In this document: positions 10,971 to 21,559 of the stretch, piece by piece
Numbering within the stretch: position 1 is the stretch's first letter
Layout of the letters: each line of letters opens with the position of its first letter
Assembly: GCA_002839705.1 (NCBI GenBank)
Contig: PGYO01000002.1
Location: 1-64,000 of the forward strand
Direction of reading: 5' to 3'
Source of the DNA: Methanobacteriales archaeon HGW-Methanobacteriales-1
Lineage (GTDB): Archaea > Methanobacteriota > Methanobacteria > Methanobacteriales > Methanobacteriaceae
Length of the DNA stretch: 64,000 nt
Notes under the pieces: model-generated
The model's input: only the letters and a program-made list of their open reading frames with translations
Told to the model about the DNA's origin: nothing
The model's database searches: none
Made by a program: the position numbers and the translations under genes

Positions 10971-11418
10971 TTTCTCCTTCCTCCATTAACCTTTCACAAT
11001 AGTAACACCTTAAAATCACAGGCTCTTTGGTAATAACGTAAAATTTTCCAGCAACTGGCTCTATGGTATTGCTTATGCAGTTTGGATTTGGACAATTTAA
11101 AAGGCTTTTAATTTCATCTAAAAGACGAACTTTTCCTTTTCCAACTATTTCATAATCTCTTATAATGTTTATAGTTGCTTTAGGAGCAATAAGTGCTATT
11201 TGGTCAACTTCACTCGAGGCCAGTTCTCTGTTTTCGATTTTTACTATGTCTTTTTTTTTCATATGGGCAGACTGGACATTCATAGCTAGGGTAACCTTAC
11301 TTTCATCACTAGGTAGGCCTAAAATTTTCAGGACATTTAAAGATTTGTTAGCAGTGATATGATCAATTACAGTACCATTTTTAATAGGTTTTACCTTCAA
11401 TTCTTTTGGCTTCTTCAT
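10954..11418 (-). CDS. pyrI: Aspartate carbamoyltransferase regulatory chain
   Basis: 154 residues, the usual PyrI length. The allosteric domain begins with [18 protein letters not shown], which contains the nucleotide-binding residues. The C-terminal zinc domain has the four cysteines as CPNPNC and CYYC, which contact the catalytic PyrB subunit. The role is feedback control of pyrimidine synthesis by CTP/UTP/ATP. pyrB is not in the window. The coding end overlaps the start of the surface-protein gene by 17 nt, so the two share a transcript even though their functions are unrelated. Confidence 0.95.
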   Translation of the reverse strand: MKKPKELKVKPIKNGTVIDHITANKSLNVLKILGLPSDESKVTLAMNVQSAHMKKKDIVKIENRELASSEVDQIALIAPKATINIIRDYEIVGKGKVRLLDEIKSLLNCPNPNCISNTIEPVAGKFYVITKEPVILRCYYCERLMEEGEIESQF

Positions 11419-11759
11419 GAAACAACCCTTTACTTATTTAGATAAAATATTAATCTTAAATTTAGTGACTAATATTGTGTTATTTTTCATATAAATTATC
11501 TTTGTTAAAATAAATGATCTACAACAAATGCTTTAACAATTTTTTATAATTATCTTAAATACATTTTAAAATGAATAAATATGTCCCAGCCAAAATGGAA
11601 TCTTTAAAAATAATTCTTTTTAAGTAGTAATCTTAAATAGCTTTAAAATTAGTTTTTAGGCCTATAAATAAAATAAAATAAAAAAATGAGAAATGAATAG
11701 AAATAATTAAAAATTTAACTATTTAGTTTAAGTTAAATTATAATTATTTTGTTTAATCC
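11419..11759 (-). other. Intergenic: pyrI promoter region and secD 3' region
   Basis: 341 AT-rich bases. The pyrI promoter should lie at its left edge: on the minus strand a TTTATCTAAAT stretch at about 11434-11444 sits roughly 20-25 nt upstream of the ATG, so the leader would be very short. The right part contains the secD terminator. There is no coding signal. Confidence 0.5.
11669..11686 (-). terminator. Oligo-U terminator of secF-secD
   Basis: On the minus strand about 75 nt after the secD stop there is a run of seven T followed by two groups of four T. No hairpin precedes it. It is a plausible archaeal terminator. Confidence 0.4.
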
Positions 11760-12995
11760 TTAACTTGCTTTATCTGCTTCTCTTTCCATAAGAACTTCTA
11801 TGAACTTGGCGTAAACTGGCCTGGTTAGGAATACTCCCACCAATATTCCTAATATGGTGGTAAAAGCAAATCCAGATAAAACACCAATTCCTGTAGCTCC
11901 TCTTGCAAATCCTACGTATGCTAGAGGTAACATGGCTGCAATAAGAGTTCCTGCGGATGCAAAGATAATGAAGAAAGCATTTTTAATTTTGAATCTAGAT
12001 CTGCGGCTTCTTTTATCTTTAAGACTTTTTCCCTTAAGAACTTCATCAGTTATAATTATCTGATCGTCTACTCCAGTTCCAATGGCAGCAATAATCCCGG
12101 CAATGGCCGCTAAATCGATACTCCAGTGAATCAATGATGCTGTACCAAGAATTAGAATTAATTCTGCCAGCGTGGTGAAAATAATAGGTATTACCAACAT
12201 CGAATTGCGGTATCTAACCATTATGACTGCTGACATAGCTAAAATAGCTAATATTCCTGCAATAAAAGCTCCATCTGCAAATTGTTTACCTAATTCTGGA
12301 GAAACACTACTTACTCCAACAATTTTAACTTTAACAGGTAGTGCACCTGATTTGAGCAGTGTTTGGAGTTCTTTACCTTGAGCTTCTGCAGCTTCTTTTG
12401 AATCAGCCCCCCCGCTGATTTGAACTGATGTAGATGGATTTCCAGCAGCTAATTCTGCAGAAACTTCTGGAGAAGTTATAAGGCGATCGTCAAGATACAT
12501 ATTAACTGGTTGACCGGCTTTTCCTTTAGCTATTTTAGCAAATTTATCTGCTCCAGCTATACTTACTTTAAATGGAACTGCATACTGATTATCCGTGATT
12601 ATAGGCGCCTCCACACTAACAATGTCGGCTCCAGTTAGAGCGGTTTCATTGCCTATTTTGGCCACAAATTTACCCGGAGTACCTACAATTTTGGACACTT
12701 GGTCTGGTTGAACTCCCGCAATTTCAACTATGACATTTTGATTACCGCTGGATCTTACTTTTACATCTTTTACACCAAATATGTTCAGACGTTTATCCAA
12801 AACACTGGTAACTGTGTTCATGGTATCTTTATCAACTGGTTTTTCCAATTGGATTTGGATCAGGGATCCACCTTTTAAATCGAGCCCCTGCTGAATTCCA
12901 AAAGCAGAAATGGCCAGTAAACTGCCAATGACTAGAACAATTAGCAGTATGACTCTACGGTCTCTTATTAATCCTTTAAATCCTTTTTGCTTCAT
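11760..12995 (-). CDS. secD: Protein export membrane protein SecD
   Basis: 411 residues. With SecF it forms the SecDF complex that aids late steps of Sec-dependent export using the proton gradient. Visible features are one N-terminal membrane span (~12-32), the GLDLKGGS motif right after it, a large extracytoplasmic domain, then five spans with the [15 protein letters not shown] motif in the C-terminal half. The family is RND-type. Start ATG 12995 overlaps the secF stop (ATGA), with GGAGG 7 nt upstream; the GTG/ATG further upstream lies inside secF and is less likely. Translationally coupled to secF. Confidence 0.93.
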   Translation of the reverse strand: MKQKGFKGLIRDRRVILLIVLVIGSLLAISAFGIQQGLDLKGGSLIQIQLEKPVDKDTMNTVTSVLDKRLNIFGVKDVKVRSSGNQNVIVEIAGVQPDQVSKIVGTPGKFVAKIGNETALTGADIVSVEAPIITDNQYAVPFKVSIAGADKFAKIAKGKAGQPVNMYLDDRLITSPEVSAELAAGNPSTSVQISGGADSKEAAEAQGKELQTLLKSGALPVKVKIVGVSSVSPELGKQFADGAFIAGILAILAMSAVIMVRYRNSMLVIPIIFTTLAELILILGTASLIHWSIDLAAIAGIIAAIGTGVDDQIIITDEVLKGKSLKDKRSRRSRFKIKNAFFIIFASAGTLIAAMLPLAYVGFARGATGIGVLSGFAFTTILGILVGVFLTRPVYAKFIEVLMEREADKAS

Positions 12996-13828
12996 GTTCT
13001 TGCCTCCAAATACCATCTGAGTATTCCAAGGTTCATGAGCCAGGTAGCTATGATATCTGCGGCCAGACCAACTATAAGAACTGCAGCAATATTACTTAAA
13101 ACCACAGCTTGAGGTATTAAAAATATGGTAACCAAATATAAAGCTACCATTGAAGCTATTGCTGCTCCGGACATGGTTAAACCAGTCTTCATAGCATCAA
13201 GAGCTCTTTCTGTTAAACTACCTTCTTTTCCTTTTAGTAATCTGGTGGTTAATAGAATATCTGTATCTACACTGTATCCTATTAACATTAAAATGGCACC
13301 CACTGATGCCAGTGAGAGTGGAATTCCAAATAATGACATTCCTCCTAATGCAATTAAAATATCAGACAAAGCTGCTAAAATAACTGCTATGGATGGAACA
13401 ATCTCTCTGAAAACTATAAATACGGTTATAGACATGAATAAAAATGCAAATCCAACAGCCCAGTAAACTTGAGTAAGTGACTGTTGACTCAAAACCGGTC
13501 CTACAGAACTAAAACTGGAAATAGTAGCAGTTCCTTTCATCGTATTTGTTAATTGTACTACATCTGCAGTACTATCTATCTGAACAGTCGCCTTATTATT
13601 ATTTATAGAAAGAACACTGACTTCAGTTGCATTAAGCCCGTCTTCAATCATTACTTTTAAATCATTGGAGCTTATAGACTTTTCTAAGCTTAAAACGGCC
13701 AATGATCCTCCTTTAAGATCTATACCTTCATTTAAACCATGTGATGCCAATAATATTACAGATAGTAATGTGATAATTACTGGTATTGCAATCAATGGTT
13801 TATATGATTCCATTAGTTTTTTAAACAT
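12992..13828 (-). CDS. secF: Protein export membrane protein SecF
   Basis: 278 residues, six predicted membrane spans. The N-terminal span (~15-33) is followed by GIDLKGGSL, the SecF counterpart of the SecD motif. The second half carries the conserved [19 protein letters not shown] motif in the fourth span. It is an RND-type partner of SecD. Start ATG 13828 has GGTGA 4 nt upstream. It is first in a two-gene operon, and in archaea secF preceding secD is a common order. A minus-strand TATA-like stretch (TTATATTTT, about 13864-13872) sits about 40 nt upstream. Confidence 0.93.
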   Translation of the reverse strand: MFKKLMESYKPLIAIPVIITLLSVILLASHGLNEGIDLKGGSLAVLSLEKSISSNDLKVMIEDGLNATEVSVLSINNNKATVQIDSTADVVQLTNTMKGTATISSFSSVGPVLSQQSLTQVYWAVGFAFLFMSITVFIVFREIVPSIAVILAALSDILIALGGMSLFGIPLSLASVGAILMLIGYSVDTDILLTTRLLKGKEGSLTERALDAMKTGLTMSGAAIASMVALYLVTIFLIPQAVVLSNIAAVLIVGLAADIIATWLMNLGILRWYLEART

Positions 13829-14366
13829 TGAATCACCGTTTGAACGAGATCATGATACTAAAATATAATCTGCTATTTTTTAATCAGGATTGCCTAAACA
13901 TAATTTAAATTAATAATCAAGTTTATTTCATGATAAATTATTCTGATTAAAATGGCTTTTTATTCTTTAATTTATATATTTTCCAGATTATTTTTTATTT
14001 TCTCGATTTCTCCATTAATTTTTTATAAATTTTATATATTAAGTATTCTTCAATTTTAATTATGTACTATATTATACTAAATATACTTATTTCACAAATG
14101 TTTTAAAAAATGAGAATTATTTACATTTTTTCACATTTTATTTTATTAAAAATATTTCATCACTAGCTAAAGGGATGAATTGAAATATTTTAATTAATAT
14201 TCATCTATTAAAATGAATCATACTTATGGTGTAAATTAATCAATAGATGATTCTTAAAGCTTTAAATGAAATATCTGGGATACAAATTTAATATTTAATA
14301 AAAAAATAAATCATATATTCTAATTTTTATGAATAATAAATAAATTATGGAATATTTTATAAAATA
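13829..14366. other. Long AT-rich intergenic region
   Basis: 538 bases without a gene, between the secF start and the flavodoxin stop (both minus strand). It is extremely AT-rich. The only structure I noted is a 9-bp inverted repeat, TCATCTATT at 14201-14209 and AATAGATGA at 14242-14250, separated by 32 bases, which could act as a weak 3' hairpin for the flavodoxin transcript. The right part also has long poly-A/T stretches. Confidence 0.5.
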
Positions 14367-14861
14367 TTAATTTCCATAGATTTTCAAATCTAATTCCTCT
14401 ATCTTTTTCCAGGTTTCTTCTTTGATTTCAATTAATTCTTTACCACTAGTTTTTATACTAAATGAATTAACCATTCGAGCCCCTCTGGCCTCAATTTTTT
14501 CTTGCATTCTTTTTATAACACTTTTGGCACCTTGATTCCCCATAGTTGCGAATAATATCACATCCTTTCCTTTCAAATCTGCTTTATCCACAAAGGTAAT
14601 TATTGCGGGAGAGGGTTTCCCGGCCCAAGTGGGAGAACCAAGATATATAATTCCATAATTGTCAAGATTTAAATTTTCAGGGGTGATTTTGGTCTTACTT
14701 TCCCTGAATGCATCCACTGAGGCGCCCAAATAATTCAATATTCCTGAACGCTCCTTCACATCTTTTATTTCTTGTAGATCTGCGGATAATTCTTCCGCCA
14801 GGGTTTCAGCAACAGCGGCAGTTTTTCTACTTCGGGAATAATATAAAACAATTGTTTTCAT
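14367..14861 (-). CDS. Flavodoxin
   Basis: 164-residue flavodoxin-family protein. It binds FMN through the N-terminal phosphate loop YYSRSRKTAAVAE; the middle part has YLGSPTWAGKPSPA (the aromatic loop over the flavin), and a FATMGNQGAKS loop follows. This combination matches the flavodoxin-4-type or archaeal flavodoxin subgroup. It probably carries low-potential electrons; the partner is unknown. ATG 14861 has AGGTG upstream. It stands alone with long flanking intergenic regions. Confidence 0.85.
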   Translation of the reverse strand: MKTIVLYYSRSRKTAAVAETLAEELSADLQEIKDVKERSGILNYLGASVDAFRESKTKITPENLNLDNYGIIYLGSPTWAGKPSPAIITFVDKADLKGKDVILFATMGNQGAKSVIKRMQEKIEARGARMVNSFSIKTSGKELIEIKEETWKKIEELDLKIYGN

Positions 14862-15183
14862 TTAAACACCTATTATCTTCTTAAAATTAAGATTGTCACG
14901 CTTTTTTAGTTCATATTTATCTATAAATCTTTAAATCATTAATAGGCTGATAAAATTGACTAATAGGTTTATAAATCATTAGAAATACACTTATCTGTAT
15001 TCCCAAATTCTTTATTTTAATTATTTTAATTTAAATTTTTTATATATTTTTTAACTATTAATCTTGTTGAATTATATTTTTTTTGGGATACTGTAAAATT
15101 TTCATATCTCTATTAATTCAATTATTTTTAAAAATGAAATTCAATAGATTATTTCCATCTTAAAAATGATTTAAAGAAATGGA
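14862..15183. other. Intergenic, AT-rich
   Basis: 322 bases between the flavodoxin start and the argC stop. It holds the flavodoxin promoter near its left end (AT-rich, no clear single TATA box) and the argC 3' region, with several T/A runs on the right. I see nothing else in it. Confidence 0.5.
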
Positions 15184-16206
15184 TTAAGGATGCATTCCCA
15201 GAAATTCTAGGGATTCATTTTCCTTAAATCCAAACATGAGATTCATATTATGGATGGCCTGACCAGAAGCGCCTTTCACTAGGTTGTCAATGGTAGATAC
15301 AATCACCACGCGGCCGTGGTGGTCGATCTGGAAACAACCGACATGTGCGAAGTTTGATCCACGAACTGCACTCAATCGAGGAATTTCTCCATTTTCTAAA
15401 ACCTTTACAAATGGCTCGCCATCATAAAACTCTTTATAAATTTCTTCCAAATATTCTGAACTTAAATCTTCTCTTATTCCTTCTTTTAAAAAGGTGTGTA
15501 CTGTAGTTAAAATTCCTCTAATAACTGGAACAAGGTGTGGGGTGAAGCAAACTTTAACTGAACCGTTTTGATTGAGTTTTTCATCTATTTCACTCATGTG
15601 GCGATGACTGGTTACATTATAAGGAACTACATTGTCACTACAATTTGGAAAATGAGTTGCAGGACTTGGGTTTATTCCAGCACCACTTATTCCAGTTTTA
15701 GCGTCAATAATCACGGTTTCTACAAGTTTCTCATTAATCAATGGCAAGCAGGCTAAAATTGATCCGGTAGGGAAGCATCCTGGATTGGCAACTAAATTAG
15801 CTTTTTTAATATCTTCTCGGTAAAGCTCTGGAAGCCCATAAACTGCATCTAAATGATGTGTGTGTTTTAGGTTGTACCATTTTTCATAAGTTTCTATATT
15901 ATCGTAACGATAATCTCCACTTAAATCAATAACCTTCGCTCCACTTTCTAATATCTCGGGGACAATATTCATGGAGGCCCCATGAGGTGTTGCTGTGAAA
16001 ACAAGATCTGCATCAATTTCAGACGCTTGAAGGTCCTGAAAAACTAAATTAGAGTCTCTTAGATGGGGATGTACTTTATAAACAGCTTCACCGGCGTACT
16101 GGCGTGAAGTTATGGCCGAAACTTCCACCTGAGAATGATTATGCAAAAAACGGAGTAATTCTCCACCAGTATATCCACTGGCACCTACTATACCTACTTT
16201 TATCAT
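15184..16206 (-). CDS. argC: N-acetyl-gamma-glutamyl-phosphate reductase
   Basis: 340 residues, the family's normal size. It catalyses the third step of arginine (ornithine) synthesis, reducing N-acetylglutamyl phosphate with NADPH. The N-terminal Rossmann motif is [15 protein letters not shown]; the catalytic cysteine lies in [11 protein letters not shown] near residue 145; and a conserved [14 protein letters not shown] segment follows. A GGTGA ribosome binding site sits 4 nt before ATG 16206. It is monocistronic here, and no other arg gene is visible in the window. Confidence 0.95.
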   Translation of the reverse strand: MIKVGIVGASGYTGGELLRFLHNHSQVEVSAITSRQYAGEAVYKVHPHLRDSNLVFQDLQASEIDADLVFTATPHGASMNIVPEILESGAKVIDLSGDYRYDNIETYEKWYNLKHTHHLDAVYGLPELYREDIKKANLVANPGCFPTGSILACLPLINEKLVETVIIDAKTGISGAGINPSPATHFPNCSDNVVPYNVTSHRHMSEIDEKLNQNGSVKVCFTPHLVPVIRGILTTVHTFLKEGIREDLSSEYLEEIYKEFYDGEPFVKVLENGEIPRLSAVRGSNFAHVGCFQIDHHGRVVIVSTIDNLVKGASGQAIHNMNLMFGFKENESLEFLGMHP

Positions 16207-16672
16207 GTTTTCACCATTTTTTTGTTAAATTGATTATAAATTAGAATTTATTATGCTGGCTATTAATTAGTATTTTATTACAAATCAAATATTTATTTTG
16301 TTTTATACAAATCATTATATCTAACTTTTAATTTATATAACTCCTTAAATTATAATATAGGTTAATTAAATAGGATTGCTTATTTTAATTAATAAATTTC
16401 TTAAATCTTACCATTAATCTTATCAAATTCTTAATTTAAATTTAACAGGATTATAAATTCCGATTCTAGTTTTGGAGTATAATACTGGTTGAAATTAGAA
16501 TTGATAACTATTTGTTTTGATTTATTATTATTTAAGAATAAATATTCAAAAAATTGTTTTTCGAGCTAAAAGATTTATAATGGTTTAATTAAGCTGAATG
16601 CTTTTAAATTTCAATATTTAATAAAATAATCATTTATAATAACTTAAATTTAAATCAGTTCATAAAGTTTCT
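16207..16672. other. Intergenic upstream of argC
   Basis: 466 AT-rich bases. On the left it contains the argC promoter (minus strand). On the right it runs into the decayed transglutaminase gene, and more of that gene's 5' part may be hidden here beyond recognition. I found no tRNA, hairpin or intact small gene. Confidence 0.45.
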
Positions 16673-17384
16673 ACAAAAGCAGTTCCTGTGGATCCAAAAA
16701 TTACCTATACTTAACTAGGTAAAAGTTTCATACAAAGCTCAGGTCAAAGTTGCTTACTATAAGTCATATCGGGTGAAAGTCAAAGTTTTAGTTAAAAAAA
16801 GGTACTATTGGAATGGTAAATATCGAACAAAATATTATTATTCGTATAAATACGTTACCAAGTACAAAAAGTATTATAAATGGGTATACAAAACTAAATA
16901 CAAATCTGTTGCAAAAACAAGTTACAAATATTCTTCAGAATATTTGAAATCGACTAAAAACTGTCAGGTAACTGATTTAACTATAGTTGCACTTGCTAAT
17001 TAATTAACTAATGGTACGAATAGTTCTTAATGAAAAAGCGGTAATATTTTCAATTGGGTTAGGGATAATCTGGGCTATTCTTTATATTATAACACTAAAT
17101 ATGGTGCAGTGAAAACTTTGAAAGCAAAAGTTGGCAATTGTATGGATCATTCTCATTTATTAATTGCCTTGGCTAGAGCTGCTGGTATTCCAGCTAAATA
17201 TGCTCATGGAGATTGTGTTTTTAAAAGTGGAAACACTTATGGACACGTTTGGGTTCAGTTATATGGTGATGATAAATGGTATAGTGCTGATGCTACCAGT
17301 TCCAGTAACACTTTTGGAGTAATTAAAAGTTGGAATACCGCAACAGCGGTCATGGACGGTTATTATTCTGAAATATCATTTTAA
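16673..17384 (+). pseudogene. Decayed transglutaminase-like surface protein
   Basis: Remnant of an exported transglutaminase-like (papain-fold) protein of the Methanobacteriales type. A Lys/Tyr-rich linker (16773-16930, many YK and KY pairs) is followed by TDLTIVALAN, NIFNWVRDNLGYSLYYN, KAKVGNCMDHSHLL (catalytic Cys), YGHVWVQ (His) and YSADATSS (Asp). The frame from 16773 to 17384 is continuous except for in-frame stops at 17001, 17028 and 17031. Upstream, a fragment reading STKAVPVDPKITYT (16670-16711) lies in another frame and ends in a stop. So there are at least three nonsense codons plus one frameshift, and no start or signal peptide. The Cys-His-Asp triad survives in the C-terminal 91-codon fragment, which has a GTG at 17109. 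Confidence 0.82.
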
Positions 17385-17534
17385 TTTCTTTTTTTACTTT
17401 TTTAGACGAGAATTAGTAATTAATTAATTAATTTTAATCCTTTTATAATGCATTGTGATTTTAATTTTTTGTAATTAATTAATAAAATATTAACTAGTCA
17501 TTAAATATTAATAATAACTTTTTTAAAAATTATT

Positions 17535-17990
17535 TCAGCAATTCTTAAAAGCATTTTCATCAAATGTGCTGTTTTTAATCTTTTTTATGATTTTACAAGA
17601 ACTATCTAAATGGGATTTATGATATTTAGTAATTCTCTTCACTTTACAATCAAATCCTCTATTTTTCAGATCTTTTCTTAAATCATCCAGGTCAAATTTT
17701 TGATCAGGGCCAATAGCTATTATATCTGGTTTAATTTTTTCTACAACTTCAAACATATCTGTTTCACTGCCTAAAACTGCTTCATCAACTGGTTTTAAAA
17801 ATTTAACCATTTCCAACCTTTGGTTTTCGTTTATAATTGGAATTCTCTTCTTAGATCGCACTGTAGAATCCCTGGCCAGCACAACAACTAGTTTAACGTT
17901 TTCACCACCTAATTTTTTGGCTTCTTCCAGGAATAGGCCGTGTCCTGGGTGTATGAGATCAAAAGTGCCGGTTGCCATCACTATTTTCAT
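17535..17990 (-). CDS. ribL: Archaeal FAD synthase (RibL), nucleotidyltransferase fold
   Basis: 151 residues. It transfers AMP (or CMP) from the nucleotide to FMN to make FAD, as characterised for the Methanocaldococcus RibL protein. The cytidylyltransferase HxGH motif appears as [19 protein letters not shown] near the N-terminus, and a [14 protein letters not shown] segment and IGPDQKFD follow. I chose ATG 17990, which has AAGGTG 6 nt upstream; the GTG at 17999 is part of that ribosome binding site. A glycerol-3-phosphate cytidylyltransferase role is the alternative, but the length and cysteines near the C-terminus fit RibL. Confidence 0.85.
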   Translation of the reverse strand: MKIVMATGTFDLIHPGHGLFLEEAKKLGGENVKLVVVLARDSTVRSKKRIPIINENQRLEMVKFLKPVDEAVLGSETDMFEVVEKIKPDIIAIGPDQKFDLDDLRKDLKNRGFDCKVKRITKYHKSHLDSSCKIIKKIKNSTFDENAFKNC

Positions 17991-18111
17991 GGTTTTCACC
18001 TTATAATTGGTATTAATTGGAGTATAAGTAATATAAAATTTTTAATTATTTTTTCAATATTTACATTTAATATTTTATCTTATTGATTTTTAAATTTAAT
18101 TTAGAAGAGTT

Positions 18112-18852
18112 TTAGATAATATTTTCATATTCAAGGGCTTTTTCAAAGTCAATTTTTCCTTTATAAATAGCAGAACCAATGACAACTCCCATAACTCCTG
18201 TTTTTTGTAGGGTTTTAATGTCTTCAAGAGAACTTATTCCTCCAGAATATACAATAGGAATATTAACTGCATTTACTAATTCCAGAACCGGATCTAGATT
18301 AAATCCATTTAATAGTCCTTCCACATCGACATTGGTGAATAAAATTCCGCCTGCACCGTTTTCTTCTAAAATTTGACCCATTTCTGGTGCTGTTTTAGAA
18401 GTTTTTTCGGTCCATCCTTTTATAACGACTTTGGAGTCTTTACTATCTAGTGAAACCATTATTCTTTCACACCCATATTCATCAGCGAGTTCCTGCACGA
18501 TCTTTGGATTTTCAATGGCCATAGTTCCTAGTATAATTCTTTCAATTCCCATATCCAGAAGTTCCTTAGCATATTCCTTAGTTCTTATACCTCCACCCAT
18601 CTGCATGGGGACAGAAACTGTATCTAAAATTTTTTTCACCAAAGAGATATTATTTTTTTCACCAAAGGCCCCATCAAGATCGATAACATGGATGTTGGTG
18701 GCATTTTTCTCTTCCCAGCTTCTTGCAACTTCTACAGGATTCTCAATTATTATTTGTTCAGTGCCGGGTTTTCCTTGAACCAGTTGGACACATTTTCCAT
18801 TCTTAATATCAACTGCAGGAATGATAAGCATTTTATTATCTTGAAACGACAT
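18112..18852 (-). CDS. hisA: Phosphoribosylformimino-AICAR isomerase (HisA)
   Basis: 246-residue (beta/alpha)8 barrel. It isomerises ProFAR to PRFAR in histidine synthesis. The first strand reads [18 protein letters not shown], with the catalytic Asp; the second key Asp lies in the NVDVEGLL segment; phosphate-binding loops are MGGGIRT and YSGGISS. ATG 18852 has AGGTG upstream. The N-terminus (MSFQDNK) is slightly longer than average. It is monocistronic, and other his genes are not nearby. Confidence 0.94.
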   Translation of the reverse strand: MSFQDNKMLIIPAVDIKNGKCVQLVQGKPGTEQIIIENPVEVARSWEEKNATNIHVIDLDGAFGEKNNISLVKKILDTVSVPMQMGGGIRTKEYAKELLDMGIERIILGTMAIENPKIVQELADEYGCERIMVSLDSKDSKVVIKGWTEKTSKTAPEMGQILEENGAGGILFTNVDVEGLLNGFNLDPVLELVNAVNIPIVYSGGISSLEDIKTLQKTGVMGVVIGSAIYKGKIDFEKALEYENII

Positions 18853-19208
18853 TTTTACACCTAGTAATCTGATTTTTATTAAATTGTATTATTTTAATTA
18901 GTAATTATAGCAATTATTTCCACTTATTTTAATGAAAATAGATTATAACATTAAATTAATTAATTTTAATTAGCTATATTCTAAAATTCTTCTAAAATTC
19001 ATGGAAAGTAATTTCATTTACAAATTAAATTTATAATATTGATTATGATTTTGAAATAATATAAAATTCTAAGAATTTTAAAATTAATTTATTTCTTATA
19101 AATCTTCTTAGTTTTTACAAACTTGTTAATCTTTCAAATATATAAAATAATTTTAAATAATTTTTTTGATTAAACCATAGCTGGGCATAAAAAATGGATG
19201 AAATAAAT
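18853..19208. other. Intergenic, AT-rich
   Basis: 356 bases between hisA and the EamA transporter, both on the minus strand. It includes the hisA promoter region at left and the 3' untranslated region of the transporter at right. There is no gene-like signal. Confidence 0.5.
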
Positions 19209-20129
19209 TTAAGACATTTTTTTCGGATTCCAATAGAGTATAAACACTCCTAAAAGCATTAATAATCCAAATAACAATTCTATTACAGTTAAAGGTTCTC
19301 CTAAAATTATAAATGCAAATATTGCTCCAAATAGGGATGATAATGGGAATATGGCCCCTACACGAGTAGATCCTAGTTCTCTTATAGCGAAATAAATTAG
19401 AATAAATGAACTACTGATACTAAAAATTGCCACAAAAAGAAGTAATGGCAACATTTCCCAGGGAGTTTTAAGACTTATTCCTAAAAATAATGTAGTCATT
19501 AATAGAAATATTCCGCCAATAGAACTTTTAAGTCCAGCTATCCATATTAAATCTCTTTTATTGCTCAAAAATTTGCTTAGTACTGTATCAACACTCCAAA
19601 AGAACGAAGCGGCAATAATCAGAAGACTACCTACAAAACTTTCTTTGAAGAAGATATCTGTTATTTCTCCTTTTGTAGCAAGATAAATGGCCCCCATTAT
19701 AAGAAGACCCATCCCTAAAATGTCCTTTTTCCTAAGAACTTCTTTAAATAAGATTAAACTCATACCTATGATGAAAAGTACTTCGACATTTAGTAAAAGT
19801 GAAGCATTCACTGCAGTTGTTTGATTTAAACCGTTTAAATAGAGTATGGGCGCTATAAAAGCAGTACATAAAGCAGTTACAATCAAGATTACATAATCTT
19901 TTCTATTAATAAAGTTTTCAGAGTTATTTTCTTTGTTTAAAATATTTAAGACTCTTTCTTTAAAGGGGGATTGTCGAATAGTGAATAAAAAGATTCCAGC
20001 AATGGTATAAGTCAAGGCAGCAATGGCTAGAGGATGCATTTCTTGTAGTAATATTTTGTCAAATGGGGTAGCTATACCAAAAAACACAGTGGCGGTAATT
20101 ACGCTTAAATATCCCCATAACCGTTTCAT
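19209..20129 (-). CDS. EamA/DMT family membrane transporter
   Basis: 306 residues with ten predicted membrane spans in two EamA repeats (~5-150 and ~165-300). Members export amino acids or other small metabolites; the substrate cannot be told from sequence. The second repeat shows the typical LGSTRVGAIFPLSSLFGAIF and LGEPLTVIELLFGLLMLLG segments. The start at ATG 20129 has TAGGAGAA upstream. It is divergent from truA, with 250 bp in between that must contain both promoters. Confidence 0.85.
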   Translation of the reverse strand: MKRLWGYLSVITATVFFGIATPFDKILLQEMHPLAIAALTYTIAGIFLFTIRQSPFKERVLNILNKENNSENFINRKDYVILIVTALCTAFIAPILYLNGLNQTTAVNASLLLNVEVLFIIGMSLILFKEVLRKKDILGMGLLIMGAIYLATKGEITDIFFKESFVGSLLIIAASFFWSVDTVLSKFLSNKRDLIWIAGLKSSIGGIFLLMTTLFLGISLKTPWEMLPLLLFVAIFSISSSFILIYFAIRELGSTRVGAIFPLSSLFGAIFAFIILGEPLTVIELLFGLLMLLGVFILYWNPKKMS

Positions 20130-20379
20130 TCAAGTTTCTCCTAAAATGTTCGTAATGTCCTTTAATTACAATTATGCCTTATTTTTTAGTCTTATTTTTT
20201 TATTAATCTTGCTCAGAATGTTAATTGATTCTGTTTATTTATATTAAACTAATAACATTTTTTAAGATAAATAATTAGTTAAATAAATTATATACTAGTT
20301 CCAAACTAATTCAAAATGAATTATAAACTATGATTTTTTCACAGATACATATTTATAAATTATTTAAGGTGTTTATTTC

Positions 20380-21240
20380 ATGAAAAAAGTCGCTTTAAAA
20401 GTTGCATATATTGGAACTAATTTTCACGGGTTTCAAAGGCAGCCTAATCATCGTACTGTTGAGGGAGAGCTAATTTACGCATTAAAGAAAGCAAATTTGG
20501 TTGAGGATCTGAAAAAATCTTATTTTTCTATTGCTGGCCGTACGGACCGGGGCGTTCATGCTTTAGGTAATGTAATATCTTTCATGAGTGAAAAAGAAGT
20601 TATTATAAATCAAATTAATGATCATCTTCCGGAAGACATTCAAATTTTGGCCAAGGCCCCGGTTCACTATGGTTTTAAGCCCAGATATGCCTTGAAACGC
20701 CACTATAAATACATAATTTCTGAGAATGCAAGCAGATATCCTCTTTTATGGGAACTTGATATTCCCTCAGAAAATGGGTTTAATTTGGAAAAAATGATAG
20801 AAGCAGCTTCATATTTTGAAGGCACTCATAATTTCATTAATTTCTCTAAAAGAAGTGAGAGAAATCCGTTGAGAACTGTGGATGAAGTCAAAGTTTCTAA
20901 AAATGGTGAAATAATAGTTATTGATGTTGTTGGAGAAAGTTTTCTGTGGAACATGGTTAGAAAAATGGTAAAAACAATTTTAGAAGCAGGCAATGGTAAA
21001 ATAAAACCTTCAGATATAATTGAGATGTTAAATCCAGAAAAAAATATTCCTTTAAAACCTATGGTGCCGGAAAATCTGATTTTAATGGATGTTACCTATA
21101 AAAATCTTAACTTTACTTATGATAATTATGCTTGCTACCGGTTCCAATCAACTCTAAAAGACGAATTATTCAAACATAAATCCGCAACCCTTTTAGAGGA
21201 AACAATGATTAATGATTTGGAATCTTTAAAACAACAATGA
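20380..21240 (+). CDS. truA: tRNA pseudouridine(38-40) synthase
   Basis: 286 residues. It modifies U38-U40 in tRNA anticodon stems. The catalytic Asp is in AGRTDRGVHALGNV, and the FLWNMVRKMV motif near residue 190 is the second TruA signature. The N-terminal YIGTNFHGFQRQ element is also typical. Start ATG 20380 has AAGGTG 8 nt upstream. The DUF460 gene follows after 290 bp. Confidence 0.94.
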   Translation: MKKVALKVAYIGTNFHGFQRQPNHRTVEGELIYALKKANLVEDLKKSYFSIAGRTDRGVHALGNVISFMSEKEVIINQINDHLPEDIQILAKAPVHYGFKPRYALKRHYKYIISENASRYPLLWELDIPSENGFNLEKMIEAASYFEGTHNFINFSKRSERNPLRTVDEVKVSKNGEIIVIDVVGESFLWNMVRKMVKTILEAGNGKIKPSDIIEMLNPEKNIPLKPMVPENLILMDVTYKNLNFTYDNYACYRFQSTLKDELFKHKSATLLEETMINDLESLKQQ

Positions 21241-21514
21241 ATTTTTGTTAAGGAACATATGGGACGTGTTCTAAATTTAAAAAACTTTGAACTAACAATT
21301 CACTTTTTTTTAATTATATGTTTTCTGTTTATTTATTCATTTTTAAGGTGCATTTGAAATTTTACTATTTTGTTTGATTAGATAAATAATAAATATCATT
21401 TTTATTCATATTACAATCAATAACTAAAACTTTGAACTTTATAAAATATATTAGTAATCTCTAAAAATGAGCTTTTTACAAATTAAAGTTTAAATAACCG
21501 CATTTATATTTTTC

Positions 21515-21521
21515 AAGGAGG
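21515..21521 (+). promoter_or_regulatory. Strong Shine-Dalgarno pointing to CTG 21530
   Basis: AAGGAGG is the strongest ribosome binding site in this part of the window. At 8-nt spacing the next in-frame codon is CTG at 21530. The first canonical start codon in the frame, TTG 21560, is 38 nt away with no site of its own. Confidence 0.6.
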
Positions 21522-21559
21522 AAATTTCTCTGTTTCACGAGAATTTTGAAGAAAACAAT

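Noticed and set aside
14199-14252. Inverted repeat between flavodoxin and secF as a regulatory element
   Set aside because: Arms are AT-rich, the loop is 32 bases and the context is extremely AT-rich, so chance is likely; recorded only in the intergenic entry.
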